Source: Planctomycetota bacterium (GTDB taxonomy: Bacteria > Planctomycetota > MHYJ01 > JACPRB01). Taken from it: DNA of 34,161 bases. The stretch lies in NCBI GenBank assembly GCA_016209705.1, contig JACQVR010000016.1, positions 1 through 34,161 of the forward strand, given 5' to 3'. Of this stretch, positions 8,103 to 16,544 are shown piece by piece (the first letter of the stretch is position 1; every line of letters begins with the position of its first letter). Below the pieces are notes generated by a model. That model worked only from the letters and a program-made list of their open reading frames with translations. It had not been told where the DNA came from and ran no database searches. The translations under genes were made by a program, and so were the position numbers.

Positions 8103-9161
8103 CTAAGGGGTAACGGTCAGATTCACGGTAATCGTCTGCGGAGTGTTGCTTGCTCCTACAGCAGTCACAGTTATGGTCCCGGTGTGCATTCCGATTGCAG
8201 GGATCGGCGGGGCGTAAATTCCTCCTGTATTATAAAACTGGCCCCCAAAAGCGGCTCCGTGGCTCACGATCAGCTTGCTGCCAGTCCAGATTCCACTATG
8301 ACTTTGCCGGGCCGTTGGAGCGCCCACCGTAGTTGTTGGCGCCACCCATGTATCATCCTCAGGGTTACAACGGCCCCCGGTGCTTACCGAACCACTCCCA
8401 TCGTACCCGCCCCAAATAATCATTTGGGATCCTGTCCACACCGCCGTATGGAAGCTACGGGCACTGGGCGCACCAGTACTCGAGATCGTGCCCAGCCATG
8501 TATTCGAGCCAGGATCATAACGATACCCGTCATTGTAGTAGCTTGAAGTGGGAGGAGGGGACGCGCCTGTGCTTCCTCCCCAAATGAGGACGTCAGTGCC
8601 GGTCCAAATCAACGTATGAAGGGTCCGAACAGAGGGTACTCCTGTTGTCGAAGTTGCACTTGTCCAGGAATCCAAAGCGGGATCATAGAGCCCTCCCGAG
8701 TCGAGAGGACTTCCACCCACTTCACCTCCCCAAAGGACCATCTGCGATCCCGTCCACGCAGCGTCATGGTCCTCCCGTGCGGATGGTGCCCCCGTTGTTG
8801 AGGTGGTCCCAACCCATGCCTCCGCCTGCACCGTGGCCTCCACCGAGACGGTGAGCAGTGTATCTCCCCCACTGCTCAGGCTTCCGCTTGCTGGAGAGAC
8901 GCTAAGCCATGGCTGGTTTGAGGAAGCCGTCCAGTTCAACGCACTTCCCCCCGCCCCGGCATCAGAGAGGGTAACGAACTGATCCGCAGGGTCCGAGCCA
9001 CCTTCCACTGACACGAAAGAAAGCGACGCAGCTGACAATACGATGGCAGAAGTTCCATCTCCGCCACCTCCACCCCCATCTCCATGGCAGGCCGGGACCA
9101 ATGCCGCAATGGCAACAAATAGAAATGAATGAAAAGTGAACGCTGGCAGTCTTGAATACAT
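8103..9161 (-). CDS. Kelch-repeat lipoprotein with a BACON-like domain split around the repeats
   Basis: Residues 1-25 form a signal peptide with lipobox VPAC, followed by a glycine-rich spacer. Residues about 39-109 read as the first part of a BACON-like beta-sandwich (SSNQPWLSVSPASGSLSSGG, TLLTVSVEA). Four kelch-type repeats of 50-57 residues follow, each with TGxPSxRxxHxxxWTGSxxxxWGG. The protein then ends with HTGTITVTAVGASNTPQTIT, which is the normal last part of the same BACON-like domain. The kelch block therefore appears inserted inside the sandwich. GGAGGA touches the first ATG (9164), so the adjacent ATG at 9161 is the better start. Likely a surface or periplasmic ligand-binding protein; the ligand is unknown. 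Confidence 0.82.
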   Translation of the reverse strand: MYSRLPAFTFHSFLFVAIAALVPACHGDGGGGGGDGTSAIVLSAASLSFVSVEGGSDPADQFVTLSDAGAGGSALNWTASSNQPWLSVSPASGSLSSGGDTLLTVSVEATVQAEAWVGTTSTTGAPSAREDHDAAWTGSQMVLWGGEVGGSPLDSGGLYDPALDSWTSATSTTGVPSVRTLHTLIWTGTDVLIWGGSTGASPPPTSSYYNDGYRYDPGSNTWLGTISSTGAPSARSFHTAVWTGSQMIIWGGYDGSGSVSTGGRCNPEDDTWVAPTTTVGAPTARQSHSGIWTGSKLIVSHGAAFGGQFYNTGGIYAPPIPAIGMHTGTITVTAVGASNTPQTITVNLTVTP

Positions 9162-9311
9162 CATTCCTCCAATACGGGCTTGGACAAGAGTGTCGCAAAT
9201 TAACGCCTCGATGGGCGGCTATTTCCTCTTGGGTCCCGCTCCTTTCAAGTCGCGGGGCACAAGCTGTCCGAGATCGCCCACCATGATAAGAAGAAATCGC
9301 TGCAGTTGGTT

Positions 9312-10007
9312 TTAAAAGGATTGGAAGAATCCGCGATCCGCTGTACCCGCATACTTTTCCGTCGTCGTCACGTGGCGGTGATCCATCACCCGCTTCACGA
9401 GGAGGATGTCCTTCGTCCGGGCGTAGAGTGGGGTCGCAATGGAGCGCTCTTCTTCCTTCGCAGAAGCCACAGCCCAGCGATCGGCAGCAGTAATTCGAGC
9501 CCGACCGATCCACAACGTCCCCCGCCCCTTCACACAGATTTTGTTTTCATCCCCTCCGGCTGTTGGTATGGACCCATTATCATACGCCGAAGGTCCTGGC
9601 ACGGTAGAAGACCCGAACTTCACAAATGCATTCGTGTTCATGTAGCAGTCTGTATACGTGTAACCATAAAATTCAAATGAGAATCCGAGCGGAATCAACT
9701 CCTTGTGTCCGTCGCGTTCAGTCCCGACGGCCGGAAAATCATCTCTCGATCTTCCGATGGGACGGCCTTGATCTGGCAACTTCCTTGAGCGGGGCGGCGC
9801 CGGCCGCCACTTTAGCTTGTCCACGCTCGATGGCTTCCGCTGCTTCCCGTCCGGCCTGACCTGCCCCGCAGGCGACGTCACGAAGCGGAACAGGTGGTCG
9901 GGCGTGATAGCCTCCACGTCGGTTGGCTCGCTCTCGCGATCGAGCCACGCGCGGAGCTGGATCTCGAAGCAGGACATCTGCCAGAGGTATCGAGCATCCG
10001 GCGTCAT
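9312..10007 (-). pseudogene. Chimeric remnant: tyrosine recombinase ends around a surface-protein fragment
   Basis: One open frame of 231 codons contains pieces of unrelated families. Residues about 12-66 (FEIQLRAWLDRESEPTDVEA, RPDGKQRKPSSVDKLK) look like the N-terminal SAM-like domain of a XerC/D-type recombinase. Residues about 103-150 (IPLGFSFEFYGYTYTDCYMN, TNAFVKFGSS) look like a secreted nidogen-like or anchor-type beta domain. Residues about 190-220 (LYARTKDILLVKRVMDHRHV, TTTEKY) match the recombinase C-terminus with the nucleophile Tyr219. The catalytic Arg-Lys-HxxR core is missing, so it cannot be an active recombinase. Confidence 0.6.
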
Positions 10008-10036
10008 AATCTATAGGGAGGCGTTGAGAGTTTCCC

Positions 10037-11668
10037 ATGCGATTGATGCGATCGCCATTGGCCGAGTTCGTGCTCTTGAACGGTTTATTTGCCGTATCCG
10101 TGGAGCTGATTTGGGCGCTTTTTCTGCCCTCCCCTACGCTGGGCTTTGCCGGCTCATTGCACCAAGATCCCGCCCCACATAGAAAAGACGTTTACGGCGA
10201 TCCTCTTCCGTCCGGAGCAGTTGCGCGACTTAGAACGGTTCGCTGGAGGCATGCGGAAGCCATAACTTCCGTCGCATTCGGTCCGGATGGTAGACACGCG
10301 CTGTCGGGAAGCAAGGACGGGACCCTGGCGCTGTGGGATGTCGAGACCGGCCAACGCCTGCGCACGTTCGAGGGACATAGCGCAGACGTGCGATCCGTCG
10401 CGTTCAGTCCGGATGGGAAGTACCTGCTGTCTGGAAGCTTGGACACGACCCTGGCGCTGTGGGACGTGGCGACTGGTAAGCGCTTGCGAGTGTTCGATGG
10501 GCGTGACGTATGGGTGACGTCCGTTGCGCTCAGTCCCAACGGAAAATACGTGCTGTCGGGGGAAAGTTGGAAGAAGACCCTGGCGTTGTGGGATGTGGAG
10601 ACCGGAAAGTGCTTCCGGACGTTCGAGGGACATACGGGAGACGTGTGGTCCGTCGCGTTCAGCCCAGACGGAAAGTATGCATTGTCGGGAAGCGAGGACA
10701 AGACTCTAGCGTTGTGGGACGTAGATACCAGCAAGCTCCTGCGCACCTTCGAGGGACATACCGGGCGCGTGACATCCGTCGCGTTCAGTCCGGACGGGAA
10801 GTGCGCCTTGTCGGGAAGCTGGGACGGAACGCTGGCGCTGTGGGAGGTGGAGACGGGCAAGTGCCTCAGGACGTTGGGAATTGCCGGCCTCGTAACGTCC
10901 GTGGCGTTCAGCCCGGACGGAAGATACGCGCTGTCCGGGTGCATGGAGTTCACCCCTCTGCTGTGGGACGTGAGAACCGGGAAGCATCTTCGCACATTCA
11001 AAGGACACGAAAATTCGGTATTCTCCGTCGCGTTCAGTAGCAGCGGTCGAAAGATCATCTCGGGATCCGCGGATATGACCGCCCTAATCTGGCAATCAGG
11101 GTTTTCACACCTCGAAAGCGCACGGCGATGGGCTCGCCGATGGCAGAAAGGCGATGACCCAACTCGCCGCGAGTTACTGCGTGAGACCATAGCGAACCTC
11201 AAGAGCGATGATATCGATTGCTGGGAAGAATCTCGCGAGCGCTTATTGGCGTTGGAAGGCGATGCGGTGGCGCCACTCTTGGAAGCCTATCCCCTCGAAA
11301 TGACGCAAGCACTATCAAAGGAGACCCAGACAGAGTTAAGCGAATCAGTGAAGCGGCTGAATGCGGAAGAGCCTGCAGTGCGTGGCGAGGCGCAGACCAA
11401 GCTGGAGTCGTACGGATGGCCCATCTTGGAATGGATCCGTAATCGCTTGAAGAACGCACATGGCCTATCTGCTGAAGCACGCAGTCGCCTGGAGACGGTT
11501 TGCCAGCGCTTGGAAGACGACCGGAGTTTCGGGCCCGTCCGGACCGTGCTTGTGCTCTTGGACCTGCTTCCCCTCCCGGCGGCAAAGGAGGCGCTCAAGC
11601 GCTACGCGGAGGGACCACCGGAAAGCTACGCGACTGAACTGGCCCGACGGGAATTGAAATGGCGTTAA
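10037..11668 (+). CDS. WD40 seven-blade propeller protein with N-terminal membrane segment
   Basis: The 543-residue protein has an N-terminal hydrophobic stretch (about 12-37) that may be a signal or anchor. Seven WD40 repeats of about 42 residues follow (about 65-355), each with the pattern VxSVAFSPDGKxxLSGSxDxTLALWDVxTGKxLRTFxGH. The C-terminal 185 residues are helical, ending RTVLVLLDLLPLPAAKEALK and a short tail. Such tails are common on WD40 proteins of Planctomycetota. The propeller is complete and probably binds a protein partner. A strong ribosome-binding site is not visible. The sigma-factor fusion downstream is on the same strand but 414 bp away, so co-transcription is not assured. 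Confidence 0.85.
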   Translation: MRLMRSPLAEFVLLNGLFAVSVELIWALFLPSPTLGFAGSLHQDPAPHRKDVYGDPLPSGAVARLRTVRWRHAEAITSVAFGPDGRHALSGSKDGTLALWDVETGQRLRTFEGHSADVRSVAFSPDGKYLLSGSLDTTLALWDVATGKRLRVFDGRDVWVTSVALSPNGKYVLSGESWKKTLALWDVETGKCFRTFEGHTGDVWSVAFSPDGKYALSGSEDKTLALWDVDTSKLLRTFEGHTGRVTSVAFSPDGKCALSGSWDGTLALWEVETGKCLRTLGIAGLVTSVAFSPDGRYALSGCMEFTPLLWDVRTGKHLRTFKGHENSVFSVAFSSSGRKIISGSADMTALIWQSGFSHLESARRWARRWQKGDDPTRRELLRETIANLKSDDIDCWEESRERLLALEGDAVAPLLEAYPLEMTQALSKETQTELSESVKRLNAEEPAVRGEAQTKLESYGWPILEWIRNRLKNAHGLSAEARSRLETVCQRLEDDRSFGPVRTVLVLLDLLPLPAAKEALKRYAEGPPESYATELARRELKWR

Positions 11669-12082
11669 GGACGGATAATTGACAGCAGACCGTAACAGCA
11701 ACTTTATAACGCCCTCAACTGGCTAAACCAGAATAGGTTATGGATGGACTCAAGAGCCAAAAGTTTGTAATCCGGCCCACCCAGGGAGCTTTTGTGTCGG
11801 CCCACAACCCGCCGTAGAGAGTCGCGTAGGGCCTCCAAAGGCCGGTTTCACGGCCCACCCTAAAGCGCGAGGACCCCAGGCGTTACGCACGAACTCGCGA
11901 TATCCGCCGCCTGCCTGCGGGAATGGAATCTTGGTGCTTGATGCCGACCGCGCTCCCGCCCCGATGGTGCGAAATTGCCTCTCGAATTCTCGATTCCGGG
12001 GACAGAGCCGCCAGGTGGACTTCTTTTCAAATCCAATGCAAATTCCGGTTAAAATTCCCGGCTGGGAGACGCTTAGAATCAC
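11669..12082. other. 414-bp intergenic region without a supported gene
   Basis: Apart from weak inverted pairs such as GGGCCTCC-AA-AGGCC around 11827, no gene, RNA or terminator with a T tract is seen. GGGAG at 12063-12067 is too far from the sigma-factor GTG to act as a good ribosome-binding site. The longer minus-strand frame through this region is the shadow of the sigma gene. Confidence 0.5.
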
Positions 12083-14206
12083 GTGAGCGACGACCGGGAA
12101 AAGGCGCTTTTCGATGCATTCCGCTCCCGTCCTGGTAAGGAGTCCTTGCTCACCCTGCTCCGCGAACACCAGGACCGCATCTTCAACATCTGCTTCCAAG
12201 TCCTCCGCCATATCCAGGACGCTCAGGACGCCGCGCAAGAAGCTCTTCTCGAGGTGACCCAGGGCATCCGACAGATTGAAAATGCTCGTGCGTTCAAGAC
12301 TTGGCTCTGTCGCGTCACCGTGCACACCGCCCTCGACCACAAAAAAGCCCGAAGCCGTCATGCCGAGCTCCTTCGAAGGAAGGCCGCCATGGAGACTTCC
12401 AAAACAGGAACGCCATCGGAGGAGGAACGGTCGGCGGTGATCGACGCCCTCGCACATCTTGACGACGAGTCGCGGTGTCTCGTGATCGAGCATTACTTCG
12501 ACAAGGCAACGCTGGAGGAATTGGGAAAGCGCCACGGCGTGTCGGCCGCCGCGATCCGGAAGCGCATCGAGCGGGCCAAGGAGGAGCTGAAGCGTGCTCT
12601 TGCAGGCGCCGGATTCGCGTTCGGGCCGGATCAGGTAGCGCGCACCCTGGAATCAGTGACCCCCGTTTCCGCCCCGCCTGGGCTCATCGGTGAAGTGATC
12701 GCGTCGAAAGCGGCGCTCTTCGGCGCAGGAGGCGGTGCCATGGCAACCAAGACAACTTTTTCGGTCGCAGCGTTCGTAATGGTCGTGCTTTGCCTGTCGG
12801 TTGGGATGGTTGCGCTGCTGGTGTGGTCCGCCACTAAGGAACTGAGGACCATCCCAGAGGGCCGAGAAAATCAGCGCCTCCACGCGCCCGAAGTCGCTCA
12901 AATTGCGCCACCGGCTGCCGACCCTACCGCCACCACACCCGTCGAATCCGACCGAAATGAAACATCCAATGAGCGTCCCAGTGCAACCCCCAATAGTGTC
13001 GTGGAACGAATTCAAGCGTGTATCGCCTCCTTGCACGAGGCTGTGAAGAAGTTTCTTGAAGGAGGTGGCGACCTCCGTCACATCTTAGAGTTCGACAGAC
13101 GATTTCATGGGGTTGTTTTTTTTGACTCAGTTCGATCTCCGCAGTTGGAGAACTTGATCTCAGAATTGAACGAGTCTTCAGAGGATGTCGTACGTGGATT
13201 CCTGACGGAACTATTTCGGATGCTTGGCCGGCCGGAAAGCGACGGAAAGATCGACTGGACTCTCGCCGCAGCGGAGTTCATCGTGATGGAACACGTGGGA
13301 CGGATCGCGCACGCGAAGGGTGTGGACGGCGGCTCGTTCCAAGGTGAACTTCTCACGATGCTTGTCTCAACTGATCCCAGGCTGCGGTTCCATGCCGCCG
13401 CCGCATTGTCGCTGCTGCCGCACCGGGTGTTCGCCGTGGAACTTGAGCGCCAGCTCTTCGCCAACCAACAGCGTCATGTCTCAAGTAAGATCATTACGGC
13501 TTTTGCACGATGCGCAGGTATCCAGGCGTTGGAAGCCCTCGTCAGTTACGCCCGTACTTTTCGCCACAGCCAATTTGAGTTGGCATCCGTCATTTCTGAA
13601 ATCGGGACAGCGGAACAATCCATTCCTGCCATCCTGAAAATCTCAAGGACCGTAGACTTCGGAAACAACTGGGGAATATTTCATGCCTTGATGGAACCGA
13701 TTTCCCACCTGAACTCTTTGCAGTTGATGGAAATGATTGAAGCAGAGAAGCACTCCCTGACACGGCAGATGCTATTGCGTATGTGGGCCGATCACGGAAG
13801 TGACCGCGAGTTGAAGGATCCATGGCTTATGAATTTGTTGCGCGTCTCTGAGGATCTAGAGGAGGTAGATATTGCTCTGGGCGGCATCCTGATGCGAGGA
13901 GCGGATCATCAAACATTGGAGGCTCTCTCGCTGGCGAGTAGCAAGCTCACTCTCGATCGCCTGGCAAACGCCGTCACGAGTTGTTGGCGACAGATGAAAA
14001 CCGAATCCCGCCCGCAGTTACTCTCTTGGGCTGGTGCCATCCAGCCATCGATTCGACCCGCGTTGATCGCGCATCTGGATCGCTTCCTCAACATGGACGG
14101 CGTGACGCCTTCAAGATACAGAGAACTTATTGACTGGCTTGCCGCCGGTCACGTTTCATCGGAGTCGAGGGCAACGATGGACCGTCTCCTGGAAATGTCC
14201 AGATAA
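12083..14206 (+). CDS. ECF-like sigma factor fused to a membrane anchor and a large helical domain
   Basis: Residues about 20-90 are sigma region 2 (DRIFNICFQVLRHIQDAQDA, ENARAFKTWLCRVTVHTAL) and residues 114-172 are region 4 with its helix-turn-helix (LEELGKRHGVSAAAIRKRIE). After a linker comes one transmembrane helix (about 226-249). A Pro/Thr-rich spacer of about 60 residues follows, and then about 400 residues of helical, HEAT-like sequence without Cys-based motifs. The predicted topology places the sigma domains in the cytoplasm and the helical domain outside. Sigma factors with C-terminal extensions are known in Planctomycetota. Release by proteolysis or permanent tethering are both possible. 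The start is GTG with only a weak ribosome-binding site. Confidence 0.85.
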   Translation: MSDDREKALFDAFRSRPGKESLLTLLREHQDRIFNICFQVLRHIQDAQDAAQEALLEVTQGIRQIENARAFKTWLCRVTVHTALDHKKARSRHAELLRRKAAMETSKTGTPSEEERSAVIDALAHLDDESRCLVIEHYFDKATLEELGKRHGVSAAAIRKRIERAKEELKRALAGAGFAFGPDQVARTLESVTPVSAPPGLIGEVIASKAALFGAGGGAMATKTTFSVAAFVMVVLCLSVGMVALLVWSATKELRTIPEGRENQRLHAPEVAQIAPPAADPTATTPVESDRNETSNERPSATPNSVVERIQACIASLHEAVKKFLEGGGDLRHILEFDRRFHGVVFFDSVRSPQLENLISELNESSEDVVRGFLTELFRMLGRPESDGKIDWTLAAAEFIVMEHVGRIAHAKGVDGGSFQGELLTMLVSTDPRLRFHAAAALSLLPHRVFAVELERQLFANQQRHVSSKIITAFARCAGIQALEALVSYARTFRHSQFELASVISEIGTAEQSIPAILKISRTVDFGNNWGIFHALMEPISHLNSLQLMEMIEAEKHSLTRQMLLRMWADHGSDRELKDPWLMNLLRVSEDLEEVDIALGGILMRGADHQTLEALSLASSKLTLDRLANAVTSCWRQMKTESRPQLLSWAGAIQPSIRPALIAHLDRFLNMDGVTPSRYRELIDWLAAGHVSSESRATMDRLLEMSR

Positions 14207-14338
14207 GGACCGCCTTTCTCAATTAAGAACCGTCCACGTGCCGCGTTCGCCGTGTCGGCTCCAGGACCTGCACACGATCCGCGACGACTTCGAGGCGAGC
14301 GCGGGACACCCCTTGAGAAAGTGAAAGAGAAAGTGGAC

Positions 14339-14638
14339 ATGCTTGAGTACGAACTACCCAACGTGGTGCGCATGGCTACGAGGCTTTTCCGCCATATGAA
14401 CTTCATCGACAAATATCTTGGCGCTGGCAACAAGAAGAACTGCACGCAGGATTTGAAGGACATCGTGCTCCACGACCTTCCGAATCTGGAGCTATCCTTG
14501 GGCCACTTCTACTCATGCACCCACGGAGCAAAATCGTTAGGCGTGGACAAGGAGCTACTTTACAAAACCATTGACGAGGCCGACGTCGAACGGGCTGGTG
14601 TCGTGACCCACAAGGCGCTCAAGGCAAGAGGGAAATAG
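14339..14638 (+). CDS. Small protein of unknown family
   Basis: About 99 residues, with codon use typical of the window (high GC3). It includes LPNVVRMATRLFRHMNFIDK and LHDLPNLELSLGHFYSCTHG, is helical and has two cysteines (NCTQ, SCTH). No known domain is recognised. The ATG at 14339 follows AAAGAGAAAG; a GTG at 14321 is an alternative. Immediately upstream (about 14254-14324), another frame with high GC3 reads LQDLHTIRDDFEASAGHPLR and then stops, which looks like the tail of a lost gene. Confidence 0.45.
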   Translation: MLEYELPNVVRMATRLFRHMNFIDKYLGAGNKKNCTQDLKDIVLHDLPNLELSLGHFYSCTHGAKSLGVDKELLYKTIDEADVERAGVVTHKALKARGK

Positions 14639-14705
14639 GTGTAACGGCCCAGGGCAACTTGGAAGTGGTGATGGCCAATGCCACCCGGGACCGATTCCTG
14701 GGACC

Positions 14706-14945
14706 TCATCCCACCCTCACACGCTTTTCGATCCCGAGCACGCGGCACCGCTGGCATAGCTTCACCCGCGTCGCATCGAGCCACCTCGCGATTTCGTCCA
14801 GCTCCCCCGCCGCAGCGCGAAGAACCTTCGCTTCCGCCTCTTTCCCGCCCGTGTCGCCCGCGAGTCCGCGTAGCGCAGTGGCGATCACGCGCAGCCGGTC
14901 CGCCTCCCCCGCCAGGAACGTGTCCACGTCGGTTTCGATATCCAT
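14706..14945 (-). CDS. Small Cys-x2-Cys protein, intact copy of a four-copy local family
   Basis: A 79-residue protein that begins MDIETDVDTFLAGEADRLRV, is mostly helical with IATALRGLAGDTGGKEAEAK, and ends with LDATRVKLCQRCRVLGIEK. The single CxxC pair could be half of a metal site or a redox pair. The start at 14945 has GGAGG 5 nt upstream. Three other regions on the same strand encode recognisable versions: 21803-22042, 15994-16080 and 22662-22745. It diverges from pssA. I do not recognise the family; function is unknown. Confidence 0.7.
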   Translation of the reverse strand: MDIETDVDTFLAGEADRLRVIATALRGLAGDTGGKEAEAKVLRAAAGELDEIARWLDATRVKLCQRCRVLGIEKRVRVG

Positions 14946-15017
14946 ACGTTCCTCCGTGCTACAGCATGACGGAAACGGGACGCAGGGAGAGCAAGGAAAT
15001 GCGGACGGAAACCCGCC

Positions 15018-15046
15018 TTGAATCACGCTGGCGACTCGCGGATAAT
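15018..15046 (+). promoter_or_regulatory. Sigma-70-like promoter for pssA
   Basis: TTGAAT (15018-15023) and GATAAT (15041-15046) are separated by 17 bp and lie 43 bp upstream of the pssA ATG. The -10 matches the consensus at five of six bases and the -35 at four. Confidence 0.5.
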
Positions 15047-15088
15047 GCTGGACTGGTACTCGCGAAGCAATGTTTTAGGAAGCCGTCA

Positions 15089-15970
15089 ATGCACAATCCC
15101 TATAACAGATCCATTCCTCGAACCGGCCTGCGCGCCAGACAACGCCGCGTACGGGCGGTGGGAATCCTCCCGACGCTGATCACGCTGGGCAACGCCGTTT
15201 GCGGTTTCGTCGCCATCACTTGTATAGCCGCGGGTATGGCCGCCGATACACCTGGGGCTGCGGCGTTACAGTACCAAAATGCGGGTGGACTGATTCTTTT
15301 GGGCATGGTCTTCGACGCCCTGGATGGAAAGGTCGCCCGCATGACTCGGACCGCTTCCAGCTTCGGAACTCAATTGGACTCCCTGTGCGATTTCCTGACG
15401 TTCGGAGTCGCACCCGCGTTTCTGACCTACGGCCTTTGTTCCCAAGGAGGTGTCTTCGGGGAGCGGGTGGTGCTGGCCGTCACGACTTTCTATTTCTCAT
15501 GCGCCGCGACGCGCTTAGCGCGATTCAACGTGGAGACGGGCACCGAGGAGAAGTTCCACCGCGAATTTAGTGGCCTCCCTTCTCCGGCGGCGGCCGGGGT
15601 CGTGGCGTCCACGATCATTCCGTGGACTGCGATCAGCGGGAAATGGGCCTTCGCTGAAACGCTCAAGGTAATCCTGCAAGGCGGCCTTCCCGTGACCATG
15701 TTCCTTCTCGGAGTGCTCATGGTGTCCCGCATTACCTATCCGCACTTCCTCAACAAGATCTTCGGAGGCGTCCGGCCGTTCGTGCGGCTGATCGAGCTGG
15801 CGGTCGTGGGTCTGCTGGGTGTCATTTTCCAAGAACTTGTCCTCTTCCTGGCTTTCTTCGGGTACACCGTTATGGGTCCGCTGTTGTGGATGCGGAGGCG
15901 CATGTTAAAGCGGCCGAAACCGGCAACCTCCGGTGCTGCCCCCAACCAGATGGATAGAACTTTGCCTTGA
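15089..15970 (+). CDS. pssA: CDP-diacylglycerol-serine O-phosphatidyltransferase (phosphatidylserine synthase)
   Basis: The 293-residue integral membrane protein has the CDP-alcohol phosphotransferase signature D-x2-D-G-x2-A-R-x8-G-x3-D-x3-D: DALDGKVARMTR followed by SSFGTQLDSLCD. It starts its membrane region with LPTLITLGNAVCGFVAI, typical of the type II PssA class (Bacillus/Helicobacter type). It makes phosphatidylserine from CDP-diacylglycerol and serine, the precursor of phosphatidylethanolamine. No decarboxylase (psd) neighbour is present. The ATG at 15089 follows TTTTAGGAAG. It sits between two copies of the small Cys-x2-Cys family. Confidence 0.9.
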   Translation: MHNPYNRSIPRTGLRARQRRVRAVGILPTLITLGNAVCGFVAITCIAAGMAADTPGAAALQYQNAGGLILLGMVFDALDGKVARMTRTASSFGTQLDSLCDFLTFGVAPAFLTYGLCSQGGVFGERVVLAVTTFYFSCAATRLARFNVETGTEEKFHREFSGLPSPAAAGVVASTIIPWTAISGKWAFAETLKVILQGGLPVTMFLLGVLMVSRITYPHFLNKIFGGVRPFVRLIELAVVGLLGVIFQELVLFLAFFGYTVMGPLLWMRRRMLKRPKPATSGAAPNQMDRTLP

Positions 15971-15997
15971 GTAGCTCGGGGGATTGCTCCCCGCTAC
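15971..15997 (+). terminator. Hairpin directly after pssA
   Basis: GTAGC-tc-GGGG pairs with CCCC-GCTAC around an ATTGCT loop (15971-15997), with a two-base bulge, starting at the base after the pssA stop. There is no T tract, so it may be a weak terminator or only a stabilising structure. Confidence 0.4.
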
Positions 15998-16080
15998 GCA
16001 ACCTCGATCATCCCGCACCGCTGGCATAGCTTTCCGTGCACCACATCCAGCCGCCTCGCAATGCCTTCGTCCTCTAGTTC
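15994..16080 (-). pseudogene. Degraded C-terminal copy of the Cys-x2-Cys family
   Basis: The minus-strand frame from 16080 encodes ELEDEGIARRLDVVHGKLCQ RCGMIEVA and then stops at 15994. This matches the last third of the intact copy at 14706-14945 (ELDEIARWLDATRVKLCQRC). DNA identity is also visible: GCACCGCTGGCATAGCTT is shared. No start is present; upstream it abuts the truncated PIN toxin gene in a different frame. Confidence 0.7.
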
Positions 16081-16237
16081 CTATAAGGAGGGTAACACTC
16101 TCCGAGAGAATCAACTCATTGGTGATCAAAGGCGGGACGTCTGAATCGTCGAGAATGACCAGCGCTTTGGCGTGCAGTGGGTCACTCTCGTGAACGCAAC
16201 CTACCCACACCCCCGAATCGACGAAGAGGGCGCGCAT
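16070..16237 (-). pseudogene. PIN-domain toxin, 3' truncated
   Basis: The first 56 codons read MRALFVDSGVWVGCVHESDP and later ITNELILSESVTLLIGTRG. This is the start of a VapC-like PIN ribonuclease, with the first catalytic Asp in FVDSG and a later conserved Glu in LSES. PIN toxins need about 130 residues and two or three further acidic residues. Here the sequence switches after LLIGTRG into the Cys-x2-Cys remnant in another frame, so the toxin cannot be active. Its start lies 3 nt after the stop of the presumed antitoxin. Confidence 0.65.
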
Positions 16238-16240
16238 GCC

Positions 16241-16396
16241 CTATCGTTCACCGTAGAGGTATTCGTCGTGGTCTTGGGCGAGGCTTTCGCCGGTCCCCCG
16301 AATCGCTCCGGCCCAATTCTTCATCAAATATTCGTGCTGACGGCGCACCTCGTCCTTCGTGGGGAGCCTGAATGGAAGCGAAACCGTTACTTCAAC
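16241..16396 (-). pseudogene. Putative antitoxin partner of the PIN gene, start codon not evident
   Basis: The frame ending at 16241 encodes VEVTVSLPFRLPTKDEVRRQ, then HEYLMKNWAGAIRGTGESLA and QDHDEYLYGER before TAG. A DHDxYLYG tail directly before a PIN gene is typical of antitoxins in VapBC-like pairs. GAGGAGG lies just before the conserved start, but the following codon is GTT rather than ATG or GTG, so it may have lost its start. On the plus strand the adjoining stretch 16397-16519 is also coding-like (AEVYVAEEMDPTPDDLFFSL), so the 5' limit is uncertain. Confidence 0.45.
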
Positions 16397-16544
16397 CTCC
16401 TCGCAGACGGCGCGGAGGTGTACGTCGCGGAGGAAATGGATCCGACCCCGGACGACCTCTTTTTCTCGCTCGTGGACGGGACCGCGGAGGTCGTCGGTCT
16501 GGCAGTCCAGAAGAAGTAGCGGCTACTCCGTCAGCAACGGATAC

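Noticed and set aside
10230..11090. Regular DNA repeats of about 126 bp resembling a repeat array
   Set aside because: They encode WD40 blades in frame; spacers are not unique, and no CRISPR array or cas gene is present in the window.
16172..16519. 115-codon plus-strand gene over the antitoxin remnant
   Set aside because: Its first half is antisense to the antitoxin tail DHDEYLYGER and the PIN start. Only 16397-16519 looks coding on the plus strand, and no start is available there.
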